From: Solanum dulcamara
Lineage: Eukaryota > Streptophyta > Magnoliopsida > Solanales > Solanaceae
DNA length: 64,000 nucleotides
Direction of reading: 5' to 3'
Assembly: GCF_947179165.1 (NCBI RefSeq)
Contig: NC_077242.1
Location: 29,414,097 to 29,478,096 of the forward strand
The notes under the pieces are model-generated. The model ran no database searches, was not told where the DNA came from, and saw nothing but the letters and a program-made list of their open reading frames with translations. This document shows positions 47,317 through 59,359 of the stretch, piece by piece. Position 1 is the stretch's first letter; each line of letters begins with the position of its first letter. Position numbers and translations under genes: made by a program.

Positions 47317-48687
47317 TAATCTTGGGCACATTTATATGCCCATGTTCCTTGTTTTGCCCATATTTAGCAGTTGTTTTGAGAATATTTTGGAAGCATAATT
47401 ATGTGTTTTATATTTTGGAAGAAGTTGTTCAGTGAATGCAAGATTTTGGAGAAAATTCATTGCTCGAAAGAAAACAATGGAAAGTAGTACAAGTTGAACG
47501 GGAGAAGAAGCAAGAAAAATTAGACAATCTGGGTTGGGGCATGCCTCTAGCGTGCTGCCCCAGTGCTTGAACTATAGAAGATCATTTCTGGCGCACTGCT
47601 GGCGCTTCACACCACGGCATAAACAACTAAAGGTTAATCTTTGCCCACTACTGGCGTGATGTGCTAGAGGGGAAACTACTGAGGATAAACTTTGGAACGA
47701 TCCTGGCATGCCACACCACTAAAGCCCCAAAGTTTTCTGATTCTTATTCTAGGTTTGTGTCCAATTAGGAAAAGAGTGTTATTTGAAAAACCCTATAAAT
47801 AGACCCTTAGGCATTTCTAGAAGGGCTTCTCATAAGTTTTGAAAGAGCATAGAGATGAGAACACACGCACTTTAGATTTCCTTCTTCCTCTTCTTTCTTT
47901 CAAAGATTAAAGTGTATAAAAATATGTACTTTTTGTTTTCATTGAACATGAGTAGCTAAGCTCCATTATTCACAGACTAATGTTATGAAGTTATGACGTA
48001 ATATAATCTGATGTTTGGTCGATGATGGGTTGTTAATTCTAATTACTCCTGCATTTTCATTTTTATTAGTATTTTAATATTTGGCCAGGATTAGAATAAA
48101 TATATTGTCTGCCTTGAATTTGGAAGAGGACAAGGGGATAGAACAAAAAATGTAGGAAACATATTCATGCTAGTGTAACTTAGGGTGATTCATATAAAGG
48201 ATGCCAATGACATATACCTATGTACCATGTTTGGTTAAGAAATAGAAAGATAGCTTAATGCATTTTTATTGATTTATTCCTATGCCCGCTCAATGATGTA
48301 GCTAGGTTTTCAATAATGATAGGAAATTAAAGGTAGGAAGATAATAATTGTATTAGCAACCCTATAAATTAGTAATTAAATAACCCATCGGAGAGTAGAA
48401 ATGAAGAATATTATGCTTGACTTTCTCTTATGCTACAACCCTGGAATTTCTCATGATTTGATTAACCTACCTAACTAGTGCATTATTTTTAATAGTAGCA
48501 ATCTTTCTTATATAGAAAGTAATAGTAGACTTATCTCAATCTCTTACAATACACACAATTGGTATAGTTCATTAAAAAGAAATAAGTAGTCTTACTAAAG
48601 TCTTTATAGGTTTGATATCCGGCTTGAAAGAGACACTCTACTACTTGTGAGACTGTGTACACTTGCGAGTGCATTTTGGATGCAACA
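47317..48687 (+). repeat. 5' LTR of the Athila-like element
   Basis: About 1371 bp, starting near TAATCTTGGGCACA and ending GGATGCAACA. Aligns throughout with 59380-60724. U3 contains a cluster of degenerate CTGGCGC/GCTGGCGC strings (about 47543-47720). No genes. Confidence 0.88.
47793..47802 (+). promoter_or_regulatory. TATA box of Athila-like 5' LTR
   Basis: CTATAAATAG, a consensus plant TATA box. It is kept identically in the 3' LTR (59846-59855) and followed by a conserved leader with AGCATAGAGA.GAGAACACACG. Confidence 0.6.
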
Positions 48688-48693
48688 TATTTT

Positions 48694-48710
48694 TGGCGCC
48701 ATAGCCAGGG
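48694..48710 (+). other. Primer-binding site, tRNA-Asp type
   Basis: TGGCGCCATAGCCAGGG a few bases after the LTR. The Athila-type site complementary to the tRNA-Asp 3' end is TGGCGCCGTTGCCGGGG; the differences are few and partly of CpG-decay type. Confidence 0.85.
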
Positions 48711-48789
48711 AGTTTAAATTAGGAAATTTATTCATTTTGAAGTTTCTATATTAATTGAGCTAGTGTTGAAAACTTGATATTAGCTATGA

Positions 48790-50040
48790 ATTTTTGCAGG
48801 TAACTCAGGCAATACACTGGACAAAAATAGGAAACTTGTACAGCCATTATCTGAGCCTGAACTATTCTTCGATTAACAAAAGTGAAGAGCGGCTTCACAA
48901 TACCCAATACAAAAACTCAATCTGAAGGATTATCAAGATTTGCCAGAAGTGGTACCTATAGAGATAGCAGTGAAGACAGTGTGTGATGTGGCAGTCCCAC
49001 TAATAAAAAATATCATTTCCAACATTCAGAAACCACCGTCTGGAGGTAGATTTAAGCTGAAATAGAATATGGTGCAATTGTTGCATACTAACAGGCAATT
49101 TACTGGTTGACGAACAAAGATCCCCAGGCATACTTCCAAAACTTTTTGGAAATCAGCGATACTTACACGCCAATTTGGCATCTCCTGACTATGTGAGGCT
49201 AACATTATTCCCCTTTTTTTTGTAAGGGGAATCAAAGAGGTGGTTGAAGTCGGAACCACCAAATTTTATTACTACGTGAAAAGACTTGGCTGGTTAATTT
49301 CTAATCAGTTCTTTCCTTTTGGAAAGACAGCAAAGTTGAGAAGTGAAATCCTAAGCTTTAAACAAAAATATGGAGAGAATATATATCAAGCTTGGGATAT
49401 GTTTAAATCTCTACTCGTCATTTTTCCTCACCATCATTAAGCTAATGAGGTGTTAGTCCATACCTTCATTGAAGAATTGGAACCCAACACCAAAATTCTT
49501 CTTGACTCTACTGCAGGTGGAGAGGCATTGGAGAAAACCTATGATGAGCTATACACATTGGTTAATCGCATATCGTAGGGAAATATTGAGTAGAACAAGG
49601 GGAACTCCGACCTGTGGTCCAGAAACAACTAGGAATACTAGAAGTTGATACTACCCTTGAGTGCAGAGATTGCATCAATGCAGAATATGGTGTCCACACA
49701 TTTTAATAATTTGGCTTTGGGACAGCTACAGGTGTTCGTAAATATTGTTAAGCAGCAACTAATGTGCTGTGATGTCTGTGGGAGTAGTGACCATGTAGCA
49801 GAATACTATGAATCTAATCCTGAGTCTATGAACTTTGTGAGTAATGCACCAAGTGGTAGGGGTAACCAAATTTATGAAAATATTTACAACCCAAATTGGA
49901 GAACCACCCGAACTTTTCATGGGGTGGAAATCAGCATCAATGGAAGACGCAATTTACCCAACAAAGTGGTGAGCAACAGTGCAATAATCAAGGACAAGGT
50001 AACTAGAGCTTAGGAAAATCAGAAAATATGAGTGTAGAGG
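48790..50040 (+). pseudogene. gag of the Athila-like element
   Basis: The N-terminal part (48790-49240) is broken by stops. Open piece 49240-49440 carries the Retrotrans_gag core FFPFGKTAKLRSEILSFKQK, then YGENIYQAWDMFKSLL. Open piece 49645-50013 carries a degraded zinc knuckle (CCDVCGSSDHVAEYYESNPE, final cysteine gone) and the lineage-typical IYNPNWRTTRTFHG. Frame breaks near 49240, 49440 and 49580 make it a pseudogene. Confidence 0.85.
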
Positions 50041-50961
50041 ACATGTTGACATAGATCATGACTGACCAAGCTAAGTTTGCTACAGATGCTCATCAAAAAT
50101 AGTTAGCTACTCAGAATTTAGAAAATAGTTGGGTTAGTTAGCAAGTGCCCAAAACTCAAACCATCAAGGTGGTTTTGTAGGAAACACTGACCCAAACCCA
50201 AAACAGGTGAATGCAGTGATTACCCGTAGTGGTCTCCTACTAACTGAATTAACTTCCCAAATTAAATCGGCTAAGGTGAAAGGTAATGGACATGTTGGTG
50301 AAGAAGATGAATGCAACAAGCCAAAGGTAGATGAAGAACCAAAAATAAAACCTCTTCCTCTATTCCCACAAAAGTTCAAAAAGAAGGAGGAGGAGTGCTT
50401 TACGAAGCATCAACTTGCTGAAATAGGTACAAATTAACTTAATTTTGATTGATGTCTTGTAGGGTATCCCTAAGTTTGAGAAGTATGTCAAAGACATTGT
50501 GGACAAAAAGAGCAAGTTGGTTGAGTATGAGACATTGGCACATACTAAGGAGAGTAGTTCCAGAATTTTGAATAAAATTGAGCTGCCAACCAAGCATAAA
50601 GATCTAGGGAGTTTTGCGGTATAGGTTACTATTGGAAGATGTGTGAATGCAAAAATATTATAGGACTTAGTTTCAAGTATCAACTTGATACCAACATCTA
50701 TGTTCAACAAACTGGCTTGGTGAATCTGAAGCCTGCCACCATTTTTTTGCAACTGGCAAACCGCTTAGTGACTAGACCGGATTGGAATCATTGAAGATGT
50801 TAGTCTAGGTGGGATCACTCATTTTCCCTGTGTACTTTGTCATCCTAGACATTCATCCAGATATGGAAGTCTCTTTCATTTTGGGATGCTCACTCTTTGC
50901 AATAAGAGGGGCATTAATAGATGTAGCAGCTGGATGGCTCACAATGAAAGCTTAAGATGAG
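50041..50961 (+). pseudogene. gag C-terminus and aspartic protease of the Athila-like element
   Basis: 50207-50437 reads VNAVITRSGLLLTELTSQIK and the basic LPLFPQKFKKKEEECFTKHQ. After stops, KFEKYVKDIVDKKSKLVEYE is readable near 50474. The protease segment near 50660-50950 has DLVSSINLIPTSMFNKL, PATIFLQLANRL and FILGCSLFAIRGALIDVAAG. The active-site context is degraded (DLVSS; DLGSS would be expected), and several frame changes occur. Confidence 0.8.
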
Positions 50962-51622
50962 GTGGAAGTATTTGATGTGTATAACACATTAAAATTGCCT
51001 GTTATGTATGAAGATTTATCTATAATGGTGGTGATTAATGAAGCGAAGGCAGAGAAATGCGTGGAATCAAGGGATCCTAAAGAGAAATTGTTAATCGGTC
51101 AAGACATAGTGGGTGATATGCTAGCACAAGAAAGGTGGACCATTGAATAAAGTGCTGGGTCCTACACCCAAACCTTCAATTGAGGAAGCTCCTAAACTAG
51201 AATTGAAACCACTTCTATCTCATCTCAAGTATGCATTCCTTTGTCCTAATGATATTTTATCGGTAATCCTTTCGACGTCTTTATCTAATATGCAAGTTAC
51301 TGTAGCTTTGGATGTGCTAAGACTAAGAAAGAAAGCTATGGGCTGGAAAATGGTTGATCTACATAGGATTAGTCCAGCCTTGTGTAGGTGCAAGATCTTC
51401 ACAGAGGAAAGGTACAAACCAGTTGCACAACCTCAGCGTATACTGAATCCAGTGATGAAGGATGTGGTGGGAAAAAAGGTCATTAAGTGGCTGGATTCAG
51501 GCATCATGTACCCCATCTCAGATACCAAATGTGTGAGTCCGGTCTAGTGTGTGCCTAAAAAAAGAGGGATGACTGTGACTACAAATGATAATAATGAGTT
51601 AATCCTCACTAAAATAGTCACT
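50962..51622 (+). pseudogene. RT N-terminal part of the Athila-like element
   Basis: Open pieces 50962-51150 (VFDVYNTLKLPVMYEDLSIM) and 51143-51547 (134 residues: LELKPLLSHLKYAFLCPND, LRKKAMGWKMVDLHRISPAL, VGKKVIKWLDSGIMYPISD). After a TAG at 51545-51547, VPKKRGMTVTTNDNNELILT leads to IVT at the insertion. This is the conserved lead-in to RT of Athila pol. About 40 residues around the expected CIDYRKLN motif are missing where the LTR-like sequence sits. Confidence 0.85.
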
Positions 51623-53583
51623 TGATCATTTTTTATCATTTTCGATCATTCTCGTTCCAGTGCGTTGGGGATTTTGTAGGAACATTCTGGAACCCTTTCT
51701 TATCTTAAAAGCTTTGTAAATTTCACATAAATGTTATTATTTCTTGCATTTTTGAAATATTCTAGGGCTTGAATTTGGGTGGGATTATTTGAGCTCTTCC
51801 AGTGCTTGGAATATGTCCATTTTTGGGACACAAGTTCCTTGAGTTATTTGGGATATTATGATAGAGTTTTTTTTTGATTTTGTACGTGGTTCCCAATGTC
51901 GAGTTTTGACCCAATTTTAGTTCCATTTTTAATCATAGCAATATCGGTATCGTTGGCCTAATTTTGATGTATTCTTCGATAATTTGATAGAGTGGCGTCA
52001 TTTAAAGGTAGCCCAAAAAGGAAAGACTAAAGTTTAGCAGTTCGGGTGTGGTTCCAACTTCGAGGTAAGTTATGGCTTACTCTTGTTAGACTTGGCTTGG
52101 TTGGAATTATTATATTTTAAGTGGTAACGTGTGATTAGGTTGGTGATTTAGGTGTTGATATCCTATTTTACAATTTGGAACCAAACATCATCATTTGGAC
52201 TAGTTTGGGTTTTGCATTGGAGCCTTAGTCTAGGTGATATTGTGGCATGCTTGCACCGCTTAGCATCCTTAGAACTCGCTCCTAGGTGATTTGGACTTAG
52301 GATGTCGTAATTTGACTTGTTTGGCTTCGTTTTCCACTTATTATGAATTTTTTCTTATGCTTGTATTTGATTGCCTTTGATATTAAAATGTTGGGCCCTA
52401 GGTCGTACTCTTGGTACACCAGAGTCTCCGAATAGTCATTTGGTGCCCTTGGAAGGATTTTTACTTGGCTTGAGGAATATATGATTTCGACATATTACTT
52501 GCATTGATTTTCCTAGCCGGTTTTAAAACTCTTTTTAATAAAGAACAAAATGATGAGATTCAGACTTTTGGTTGAAAAATAAGAGTAAGGATTTTATTAA
52601 GGAAATAACGATGATATTTTATTGTGGAATTTCTCATTGAAAAGCTCAATGTGTGAATTTCGGGCGGCCCACTAATACATATTTTGGGTTATTACTATTA
52701 TTAATACTATTATCATTGAGAAGCTTGAGGTGTGGATTCCAGGTGGCCACATATTTGGGTTATTATTATTATCATTATTATTATTATTGAGAAGCGTGAC
52801 GTGTCCGGGTGCCACATGATACTTTTGAGAGAGTATTAGCCTATATCTTTTATATAGATGCATTTCTCTGATATTTTGTGGGTTGAGATTATTAATATGA
52901 CTACTTGTTTGGTTGGCGGTTACTTGTTTATCGTATGATTCTCCCCGTACCCTTTTTTTCCATAACTGTAGTTTTGTGCTTCTCTCTTATTATTAGTTTT
53001 ATCATCGTGATGCTTAATATATATTTATTTTTTTCGATCTATATCAACATATGATGCCTTCTGAGTGCCCCATGTTTTGATACTTATACTGCACTTTTGC
53101 ATCTTTTTGATGTAGCTCCTAGTTCGAGCCACCCCAACGCACGTCTGATCATCCTTAGAGGTGCCAGATTCAGATTGTGGTAAGCTCCTAGCATTCTGAG
53201 ACTTGCTACTTTTCCTCTTTTGTATTGACTTATACTTGTACTTTTAGATAGTCATATATGTATTGTACATATGTATATTGTCACCTTTTGTACTTAGTAG
53301 CTCCTATAGAGGTGACACCAGGTCCGGGGATTGGTCTAGTGTCAGTATGTCATTTATTTTTGTCATTATCGGGCCTTTTATATATATTATGTATCCCATT
53401 TACATATTTATACCTTGGCCCAACTGTTCTTTTTTTATATTTTTCTTTCTTCGATTTTCTTATGTTATTAATTATTTAATTAGATTGAGATTTTACTTCT
53501 GTTTGACTTAGTTTTGGATTGCCTACTCGGGGGTTGTAGTAGGCGCCATCATGAGCCAGATTCGGGTCATAACAGAGTGGTAC
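51623..53583 (+). mobile_element. LTR-like insertion (family 6) in the Athila RT
   Basis: Noncoding ~1.95 kb between IVT and LDxYSGYNQIPI of RT. The right end CGGGTCATAACA (to 53574) looks like an LTR terminus. GAGTGGTAC after it resembles the start of an initiator-Met primer site (GTGGTATCAGAGC), so this may be a 5' LTR with the rest deleted, not a clean solo LTR. The left end (TGATCATTTTTTATC at 51623) is inferred. No TSD is found, and about 130 bp of RT is lost. It contains a triplicated stretch at 52634-52830. Short ORFs at 53258-53511 are not credible genes. Confidence 0.6.
52634..52830. repeat. Degenerate ~75-bp triplication with TTA-rich runs
   Basis: Three units start CATTGARAAGC at about 52634, 52714 and 52784. 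They carry GTGTGGATTCCGGGCGGCCA-like sequence then GGGTTATTATTA-type microsatellite of varying length. Confidence 0.75.
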
Positions 53584-54204
53584 CTAGACTAGTATTCAGG
53601 GTATAATCAAATCCCAATTACACCTGAGTATCAGGAAAAGACTACATTCACTTGTCCATATAGAACATATGCCTTCAAGCGTATACCATTCAGATTGTGC
53701 AATGCCTTTGCAACTTTTTAAAGGTATATGATGTCAATCTTTCAGGACATGGTCAAGGAGTTTATGGAGATTTTTATGGATGACTTCTTACTCTTTAGGG
53801 AATCTTTTGATTTGTGCTTGTGGAACCTGGATAAGGTGTTAGCAAGGTGTGAAGAGACAAATCTTGTCCTAAACTGGGAAAAATGTCATTTTCCAATAAA
53901 GGAGGAGATTGTATTGGGTCACAAAGTGTCAAAACAGGGGCCGAAAGTAGACAAAGCCAAGATAGAGGTGATTAAGAAGCTACCTCCCACGATTTCAGTA
54001 AAAGGAGTCTGCATCTTCTTAGGTCATGCGGGGTTCTATAGAAGATTCATTCAGGTTTTTTTGAAAATAGCCAGATCCATGTGTAGTCTGTTGGAGAAGG
54101 AAGTGAAATACACAGAAGCTCCAATCTTGATTACTTCCAATTGGGGGATACCTTTTGAGATTATGTATGACGCTAGTGATGTATTAGTAGGGGCAGTCTT
54201 GTAG
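53584..54204 (+). pseudogene. RT C-terminal part of the Athila-like element
   Basis: Resumes LD-stop-YSGYNQIPITPEYQEKTTF, then FKRIPFRLCNAFATF and a stop. Open piece 53728-54204 (158 residues) contains the intact catalytic box EIFMDDFLLF, then VLARCEETNLVLNWEKCHFP and FLGHAGFYRRFIQVFLKIAR. It ends at the start of RNase H (MYDASDVLVGAVL, then a stop). Confidence 0.88.
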
Positions 54205-54580
54205 TCGAGAAAATAGAAGATCTTACACTCTTTTTACTATGCAAGCCAGACTCTTGATTTAACTCAGTCTAACAACACAGTCACAAAAAAGGAAATGCTG
54301 GCATTGGTTTATGCATTGGAAAAATTCAGATCCTATTTGGTAGGTACTAAAGTGATTGTTTACATTAACCATGAAGCTCTTAGGTACCTATTCATGAAGA
54401 AAGATGCAAGGCTACAACTCATAATTTGGATCCTGTTGCCGTAAGAGTTTGATATCAAAATCAAGGATCACAAGGGCTGCGAGAATGAAGTTGTCGATCA
54501 CCATTTCAAGTTAGAGAGTTTGACACATGTTGGGGAACAAATGCATATCAAAGAGGAATTTTTAAATAGTTAGCTCTAGA
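54205..54580 (+). pseudogene. RNase H of the Athila-like element
   Basis: Reads HSFYYASQTLDLTQSNNTVT, KKEMLALVYALEKFRSYLVG and VIVYINHEALRYLFMKKDAR in one frame broken by stops. The third acidic residue is lost (INHEA, where TDH would be expected). The tail has EFDIKIKDHKGCENEVVDHH. Confidence 0.83.
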
Positions 54581-55880
54581 GGTGATTGAATTGCCTTGGT
54601 ACACAGATATCATCAATTACATAGTTAGTAGAGTGTTCCCACTAGATGCAACCTCATAAGAAAAGAAAAGTTTTACCAGGTAAGCAGGGTGTTAACCGAA
54701 TGGTATGGAGGTATGTGACAGAAACTGAGGTGCGCCAAGTGTTGAATAATTATCACTCATCACCAAATGATGGCCATCATGGAGGGGAGTGCACTTCCCA
54801 TCAGGTATTGTAATCTGGTTTCTTTTGACCTACATTGTTTAAAGATGTTGCAGGGTATAAAGAACTATGATCAATTTCAAAGGATGGGCATAATATCAAG
54901 GAGACATGAAATTCATTTGAACAATATTCTGGAGGATGACATTTTTGATATATGCAGCATGGATTTCATGGGTCCATTTCCACCGTCTTATGGGAACCAA
55001 TACATCTTAGTAGTAGTGAACTATATGTCCAAATGGGTTGAGGTTGTGGCTTTTCCTACAAATGATTTAAAAGTGCTGAGAAAGTGTTTGAAGAAGCACA
55101 TCTTTACCTGGTTTGGTATATCTAGAGCCATTATCAGTGATGGAGGAACACACTTTATAAATCAAACAATGAAGAATTTCTTAGAAAAGTATGGGGTGCA
55201 ACATAAACTAGCTATGGCTTATAATCCTCAAACCAGTGGACAGGTCGAGATATCCATAAGAAAGGTAAAGGAGATATTGCAAAAGAATGTAAATGCATAA
55301 AGGAAAGATTGGTCAGTGAAGTTGGATGAGGCATTTTGGGCATATACGAACGACATACAAAATACCTATTAGGACCTCTCAAGATCAGATGGTATTTGAT
55401 AAAGTGTTTCACCTACCGGTGGAGTTAGAGCATCAATCCTATTAGACAATCAAGAAGCTGAATTTCGACCTAGAGTTAGCAGGCAGAAGCGATCGGACCA
55501 ATTTCATGACTTAGAAGAGTTTAGGCTTCACGCCTATGAAAATTCCAAGCTCTACAAAGAGAAAATAAAGCGATGTCATGAAAAAAATATCATAAACTAC
55601 AACTTTGAAATAGGGTAAAAGGTACTCCTCTTTAACAGTAGACTTAAACTTTTTCTAGGAAAGTTAAGGTCCAAGTGAAGTGGCCCTTTTGAAGTTGTTC
55701 ATATGACACCTCATGGACCTGTGGAACTGTGGAATGCAACAAAGACATCTACATTTTTGGTTAGTGGGGACAAAGTCAAGAACTATTTTAATAATGATGT
55801 TGACCGTGAGGAGGAAGCTGTAGAACTTGAATATGAGTGAAGAAGGAGCTGGGTCATGCCGCGATGGTAAATCTGGCGCT
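54581..55880 (+). pseudogene. Integrase and pol C-terminus of the Athila-like element
   Basis: The zinc domain is degraded: YDQFQRMGIISRRHEI near 54867, with both cysteines replaced. Open piece 54767-55300 keeps the catalytic core with all three acidic residues: CSMDFMGPFPPSYGNQYILV, ISRAIISDGGTHFIN and NPQTSGQVEISIRKVKEIL. Downstream (55440-55880) the C-terminal tail is recognisable only in pieces, such as KLNFDLELAG and GPFEVV...LWNATKTSTFLV-type sequence, with several stops. No chromodomain is present, which fits this lineage. Confidence 0.86.
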
Positions 55881-56075
55881 ACACGGGAGGCAACCCATGA
55901 TTTGTATTACCACGTAGGACTTAAATTTTGTATCTTTGATTTTTAAAGGTAGAATTTAATATTGTGTTAATTTTCTTAGAAATTGTAGGAATAGCACGAG
56001 TTTAATAAATAAATAAATAAGTTTCATGCCACGACCAAAAGTAAGGCTCTGTATGGGAGCAACCCACTATGTTTG
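55868..56075 (+). repeat. Paired GGGAGGCAACCCA-type motifs after pol
   Basis: CACGGGAGGCAACCCATG at about 55887-55904 and TATGGGAGCAACCCACTATG at about 56051-56070. Both follow short GCGCT/GGCTCT strings. I recall this motif as typical downstream of Athila pol; its function is unknown to me. Confidence 0.6.
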
Positions 56076-56651
56076 TTTTTCAAATATTATGTGGTTGATG
56101 CGTAGAGTGACAAGAGACAATTTAGAGCAAGAGGAAATAGACACACGATGCAAGAAATGAAAAATCAGAGAACTGGTGGGCTGGCGCACCGCACTAGGAC
56201 CCAAACTATTGAGGTCGCCCAGCAGGCGCCCCGCGCTAGGGGGAAAACTACAGAAGGCTTAGACTGGCACAATAGCACCAGACCTTAAGTGAGAAATCTC
56301 TGGGTGGGTGAGCTACTAGCATGCCACGCCACCAACATGGCATACATGGGTTCGGCCCAAATCAGAAAAATCCTAAGTTAAAAGAACCCTCAACCCCTCC
56401 ATTCCCCCATTACCTCAACTCTTCTTCTCCCATTACCCGATTCTCAAGCTTTCACAACCCTTCCTTTTCATCTCCCTACTAGACTTTCTTCTTTAAAACC
56501 CTCTCCCCATCACCTCCATTGTTCCACCCAAACCCCAAAACTCCCAAATACTATTTCCCTTCCCTTTTTCAGTTACCAACATCCATAAGCCACCACCATA
56601 TTCACATAATCCAAATCTCTCTTTCTTCAAATTATTCCTTCCTCTTTTTCA
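56076..56651 (+). other. Noncoding leader of the Athila 3' ORF
   Basis: 56160-56340 contains degenerate GGCTGGCGCACCGC / CAGGCGCCCCGCGC strings with GGGGAAAACTAC, like the U3 cluster of this element's LTRs. It is followed by pyrimidine- and CCA-rich sequence (56390-56645) just before the ATG of the 3' ORF. Confidence 0.55.
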
Positions 56652-57866
56652 ATGGCACCTAAGGGTAAGCAAGTAAAAAGAGGAGCGGGTAGAAAAAGGT
56701 CTCAAAAGTGTGGGTCATCATATTCTGTGGAACCAATAACCTTGATACTACTACTAAATCAGTTTGGCAAGTAGGCGGTAGAGCCAGTGTGGACTAGATT
56801 GGTTTGACTCCCAAAAGGAGGCCAAATATATGGGAGATGAGTATGTCAATAAGGGCTAGTTTTAGGCCAATTTCCCCAAAATTCATGATATGTTATACAA
56901 CTTACATCTTAAATACATCTTCAATGACCAAGGTATGTGTAATCTGACACTTGTGCGTGAATTTTATGTGAATTAGAATACTGAGCACTCTACTAGTAAT
57001 AAGATGGAGGTTAGGGGTAAGACTATATGTTTTACTATGCAGGTACTAAATGAATTTTTGGGGACTCCTCATTGTAACTATTCTGAATAGTTGGATATGA
57101 AAGAGCAACCCCCTTATAGAAATATTCATCATAACTTGTACAGGGTTCATTTCTCTGCACGTTGGGATAGGGCAAAGGATACCGAGAGGTACTCTATAGT
57201 GTAATATGTATATCTCAATATTGAGGCTAGAATGTAATTGAAAATAGTTTGTAGTATATTCTTACCTAGGAAGCACATGTCACTTGGGACAGGGTTGTTT
57301 TAGTATACTGCTTGATGAGGGGTTGGTAGGTGAATGTTGGGTCTATGTTGCACCATAATATGATGAAATTCTGAAACAACAAAAGGTAGAGCTTCTACTA
57401 TGGTATGTGATAACCCATCTTTTATAGGCAGAGGGGGGTTGAACAAGAGGTTCATGATTTATGTGCATCGAGGGTCCCATACTTAGTGTATAATTTAGTT
57501 GATGTGACCAAGACAAAGGCCCAAGATATATCTTATTGGTCGGTGTTGTCTGCCTCGTATTGACAAACACGTGATGATAGTTGGATGGGCTGTATGTTTG
57601 GTATGGCAGAGCTTTAGTTGCAGATTGGTGGCCGTCCGGAGATGGATGATGAGATGACTTAGTTGGAAAATCACTATCCTCTCACGGGTAGTGCTATGTA
57701 CATATGCCGGATGGTCCTGACTTTTTAGAAGCCTCTAAATCGTTATGAGCCCATAATTTATGAGATGGGAGATAATGATGAAGATGACGAGCCCAAGGAT
57801 GATGCTTTCACTACTCTTATAATAGTTGATGACATTGCCTCCACTGATGGCGGAGATGATGACTGA
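56652..57866 (+). pseudogene. 3' ORF of the Athila-like element (degenerate)
   Basis: An ATG at 56652 opens MAPKGKQVKRGAGRKRSQK, a lysine/arginine-rich, possibly nuclear-targeting start. Frames then break many times. Readable blocks are NKMEVRGKTICFTMQVLNEF, YRNIHHNLYRVHFSARWDRA, FLPRKHMSLGT and SYWSVLSASY-like sequence, and a strongly acidic end (DNDEDDEPKDDAF ... GGDDD, TGA at 57864-57866). I recognise this layout as the extra 3' ORF of plant Athila elements that databases often label a putative plant transposon protein. Its role is not established, and I see no clear envelope features. Confidence 0.6.
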
Positions 57867-59359
57867 ACAGATCAGGGAGTTCCTTCTTTCACTCTTGCAC
57901 TGTTTTTTGAATTTGTGTATAGGGGATAGTATTAAGTGTGGTGTGGGAGTTGGAATTCTTATACAGTATTAATGTATATATTTTGTTTTAGTGCATTTTT
58001 ATTCTGGGTTCCCTAGTAGTTGTTTTTGGTTCTTTAGCCAAGTATAGTTCCTTTTAAACAGTACAAAAAAGTGTCATAGGTGTAAGTTAGCCTTAGTTGA
58101 GTGACGTTGATCTATGATAGTTGGATGAAGATCATATTAAGGGTATTCTTCGTCATTGTGTCTCCTTGTATATAAGATATTTTACAAGGCTACATGATTG
58201 TATGAAAAACATGATATAAAATGAAATGACTAGTTTAAGACTGTTAAGCTCTTGTAATCGACTCAAATGAAGTGTACTTAATGTTAAATTCATATGATTG
58301 TATGGCTGGTAATCTACAATTGACATTCTTCAGTTGAATATGTGCCATGTGTGTGAGCATTTATTGTGTTCTGTGCATACATATTTATAGCTAGAACTTG
58401 CTTAGTGTGTATGCAAAATGAAATGAAGATTATAAAGTTTAGTGCCGAACCTAATGCTTAATCCCTAGTTAGACCTTTTGAGCATTGAAATTTTTCTTTG
58501 GAATTCTCATTTATAGCCTATCCCCATTTTTTCTGGAGCCCATTAATTTGATCAAAAATCCGAAGCGCTTTGAAAAGAGAGAAATGAAGGAAAAAAAGAC
58601 AAGATAGTATGAAGCTGTATGAAGTGGGGTATTGGTGCTTGAAATAGAATTATATCCTGTAATAAAAAAATATTAATAATATATATAAAAGAAATAAAAA
58701 TAATTTTGATAAATAAAGGAAGAAAGAGGGGAAGTGAGGTCCTATCATAAAAATGGGTAAGTAGCCTAAATATAAGTGGTAAACAATAAGAAGGGGTGAG
58801 TTTAAATTGGTGTTTGAAGTTGAGCAAAATGAGAAATGTAATGTATTAAAGTGCTTAGAAAAGTTATTCACTATTTATAACCAAATAATAATTCCTACCC
58901 GTCCCTCAGCCTATGTTACAACCTATGAAGTCCTAGTGATCCTAAACTATCGCATTCTTGTATTAGTGGAGCAAAAAACTAAGGGAAATCATATGGAAAA
59001 TCTTTTGTGGCACATGAAATCGTTTGAGAGAGTGAGTGACTTTGTTGTTTAGACCCCTGGATGTTAAAAATATTATTTGACTTCTTGTGGGTGATTCATT
59101 TGTGGTGAGAGGCACATGTTTCAATTGAAAGGATTAATAACTTACATGATTTCTAACTGAATGATATATATGAGTTTGCTGCATTATAGAGTCAGTCCTT
59201 AAGGTTAAGAGGTTTTGGATTAGTCAATCTTGTATAAAATATGAACAAGCTTGCTCAATGGTGAGAATTGAAATGCAAATTATGTAGCTATGTTAGACAT
59301 CCTTATGTACATTAGAAGTTAGTATCCATGTAAAATTCATGTTTAGTCGAGGATGAATA
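57867..59359 (+). other. Long 3' noncoding region of the Athila-like element
   Basis: AT-rich, with no sustained reading frame. Short ORFs at 58552-58871 (-) and 58807-59052 (+) overlap each other and show no known domain. A noncoding stretch of this length before the 3' LTR is usual in this lineage. Confidence 0.6.

Noticed and set aside
49026..49262. Minus-strand 78-codon ORF over the Athila gag
   Set aside because: Antisense to the gag N-terminal region, with no domain and no support beyond being open.
53258..53511. Hydrophobic 73-82-codon ORFs as membrane proteins
   Set aside because: Two overlapping frames in T-rich LTR-like DNA; hydrophobicity follows from base composition, and no conserved motif is present.
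56652..57866. 3' ORF as a host gene or as a retroviral envelope gene
   Set aside because: It lies between Athila-like pol and the 3' LTR, so it belongs to the element. I see no signal peptide, cleavage site or clear transmembrane segment in the readable pieces, so an envelope call is not supported.
58552..58871. Overlapping minus-strand ORFs (91 and 73 codons) in the Athila 3' region
   Set aside because: AT-rich noncoding region, the frames overlap each other, and there is no recognisable domain.
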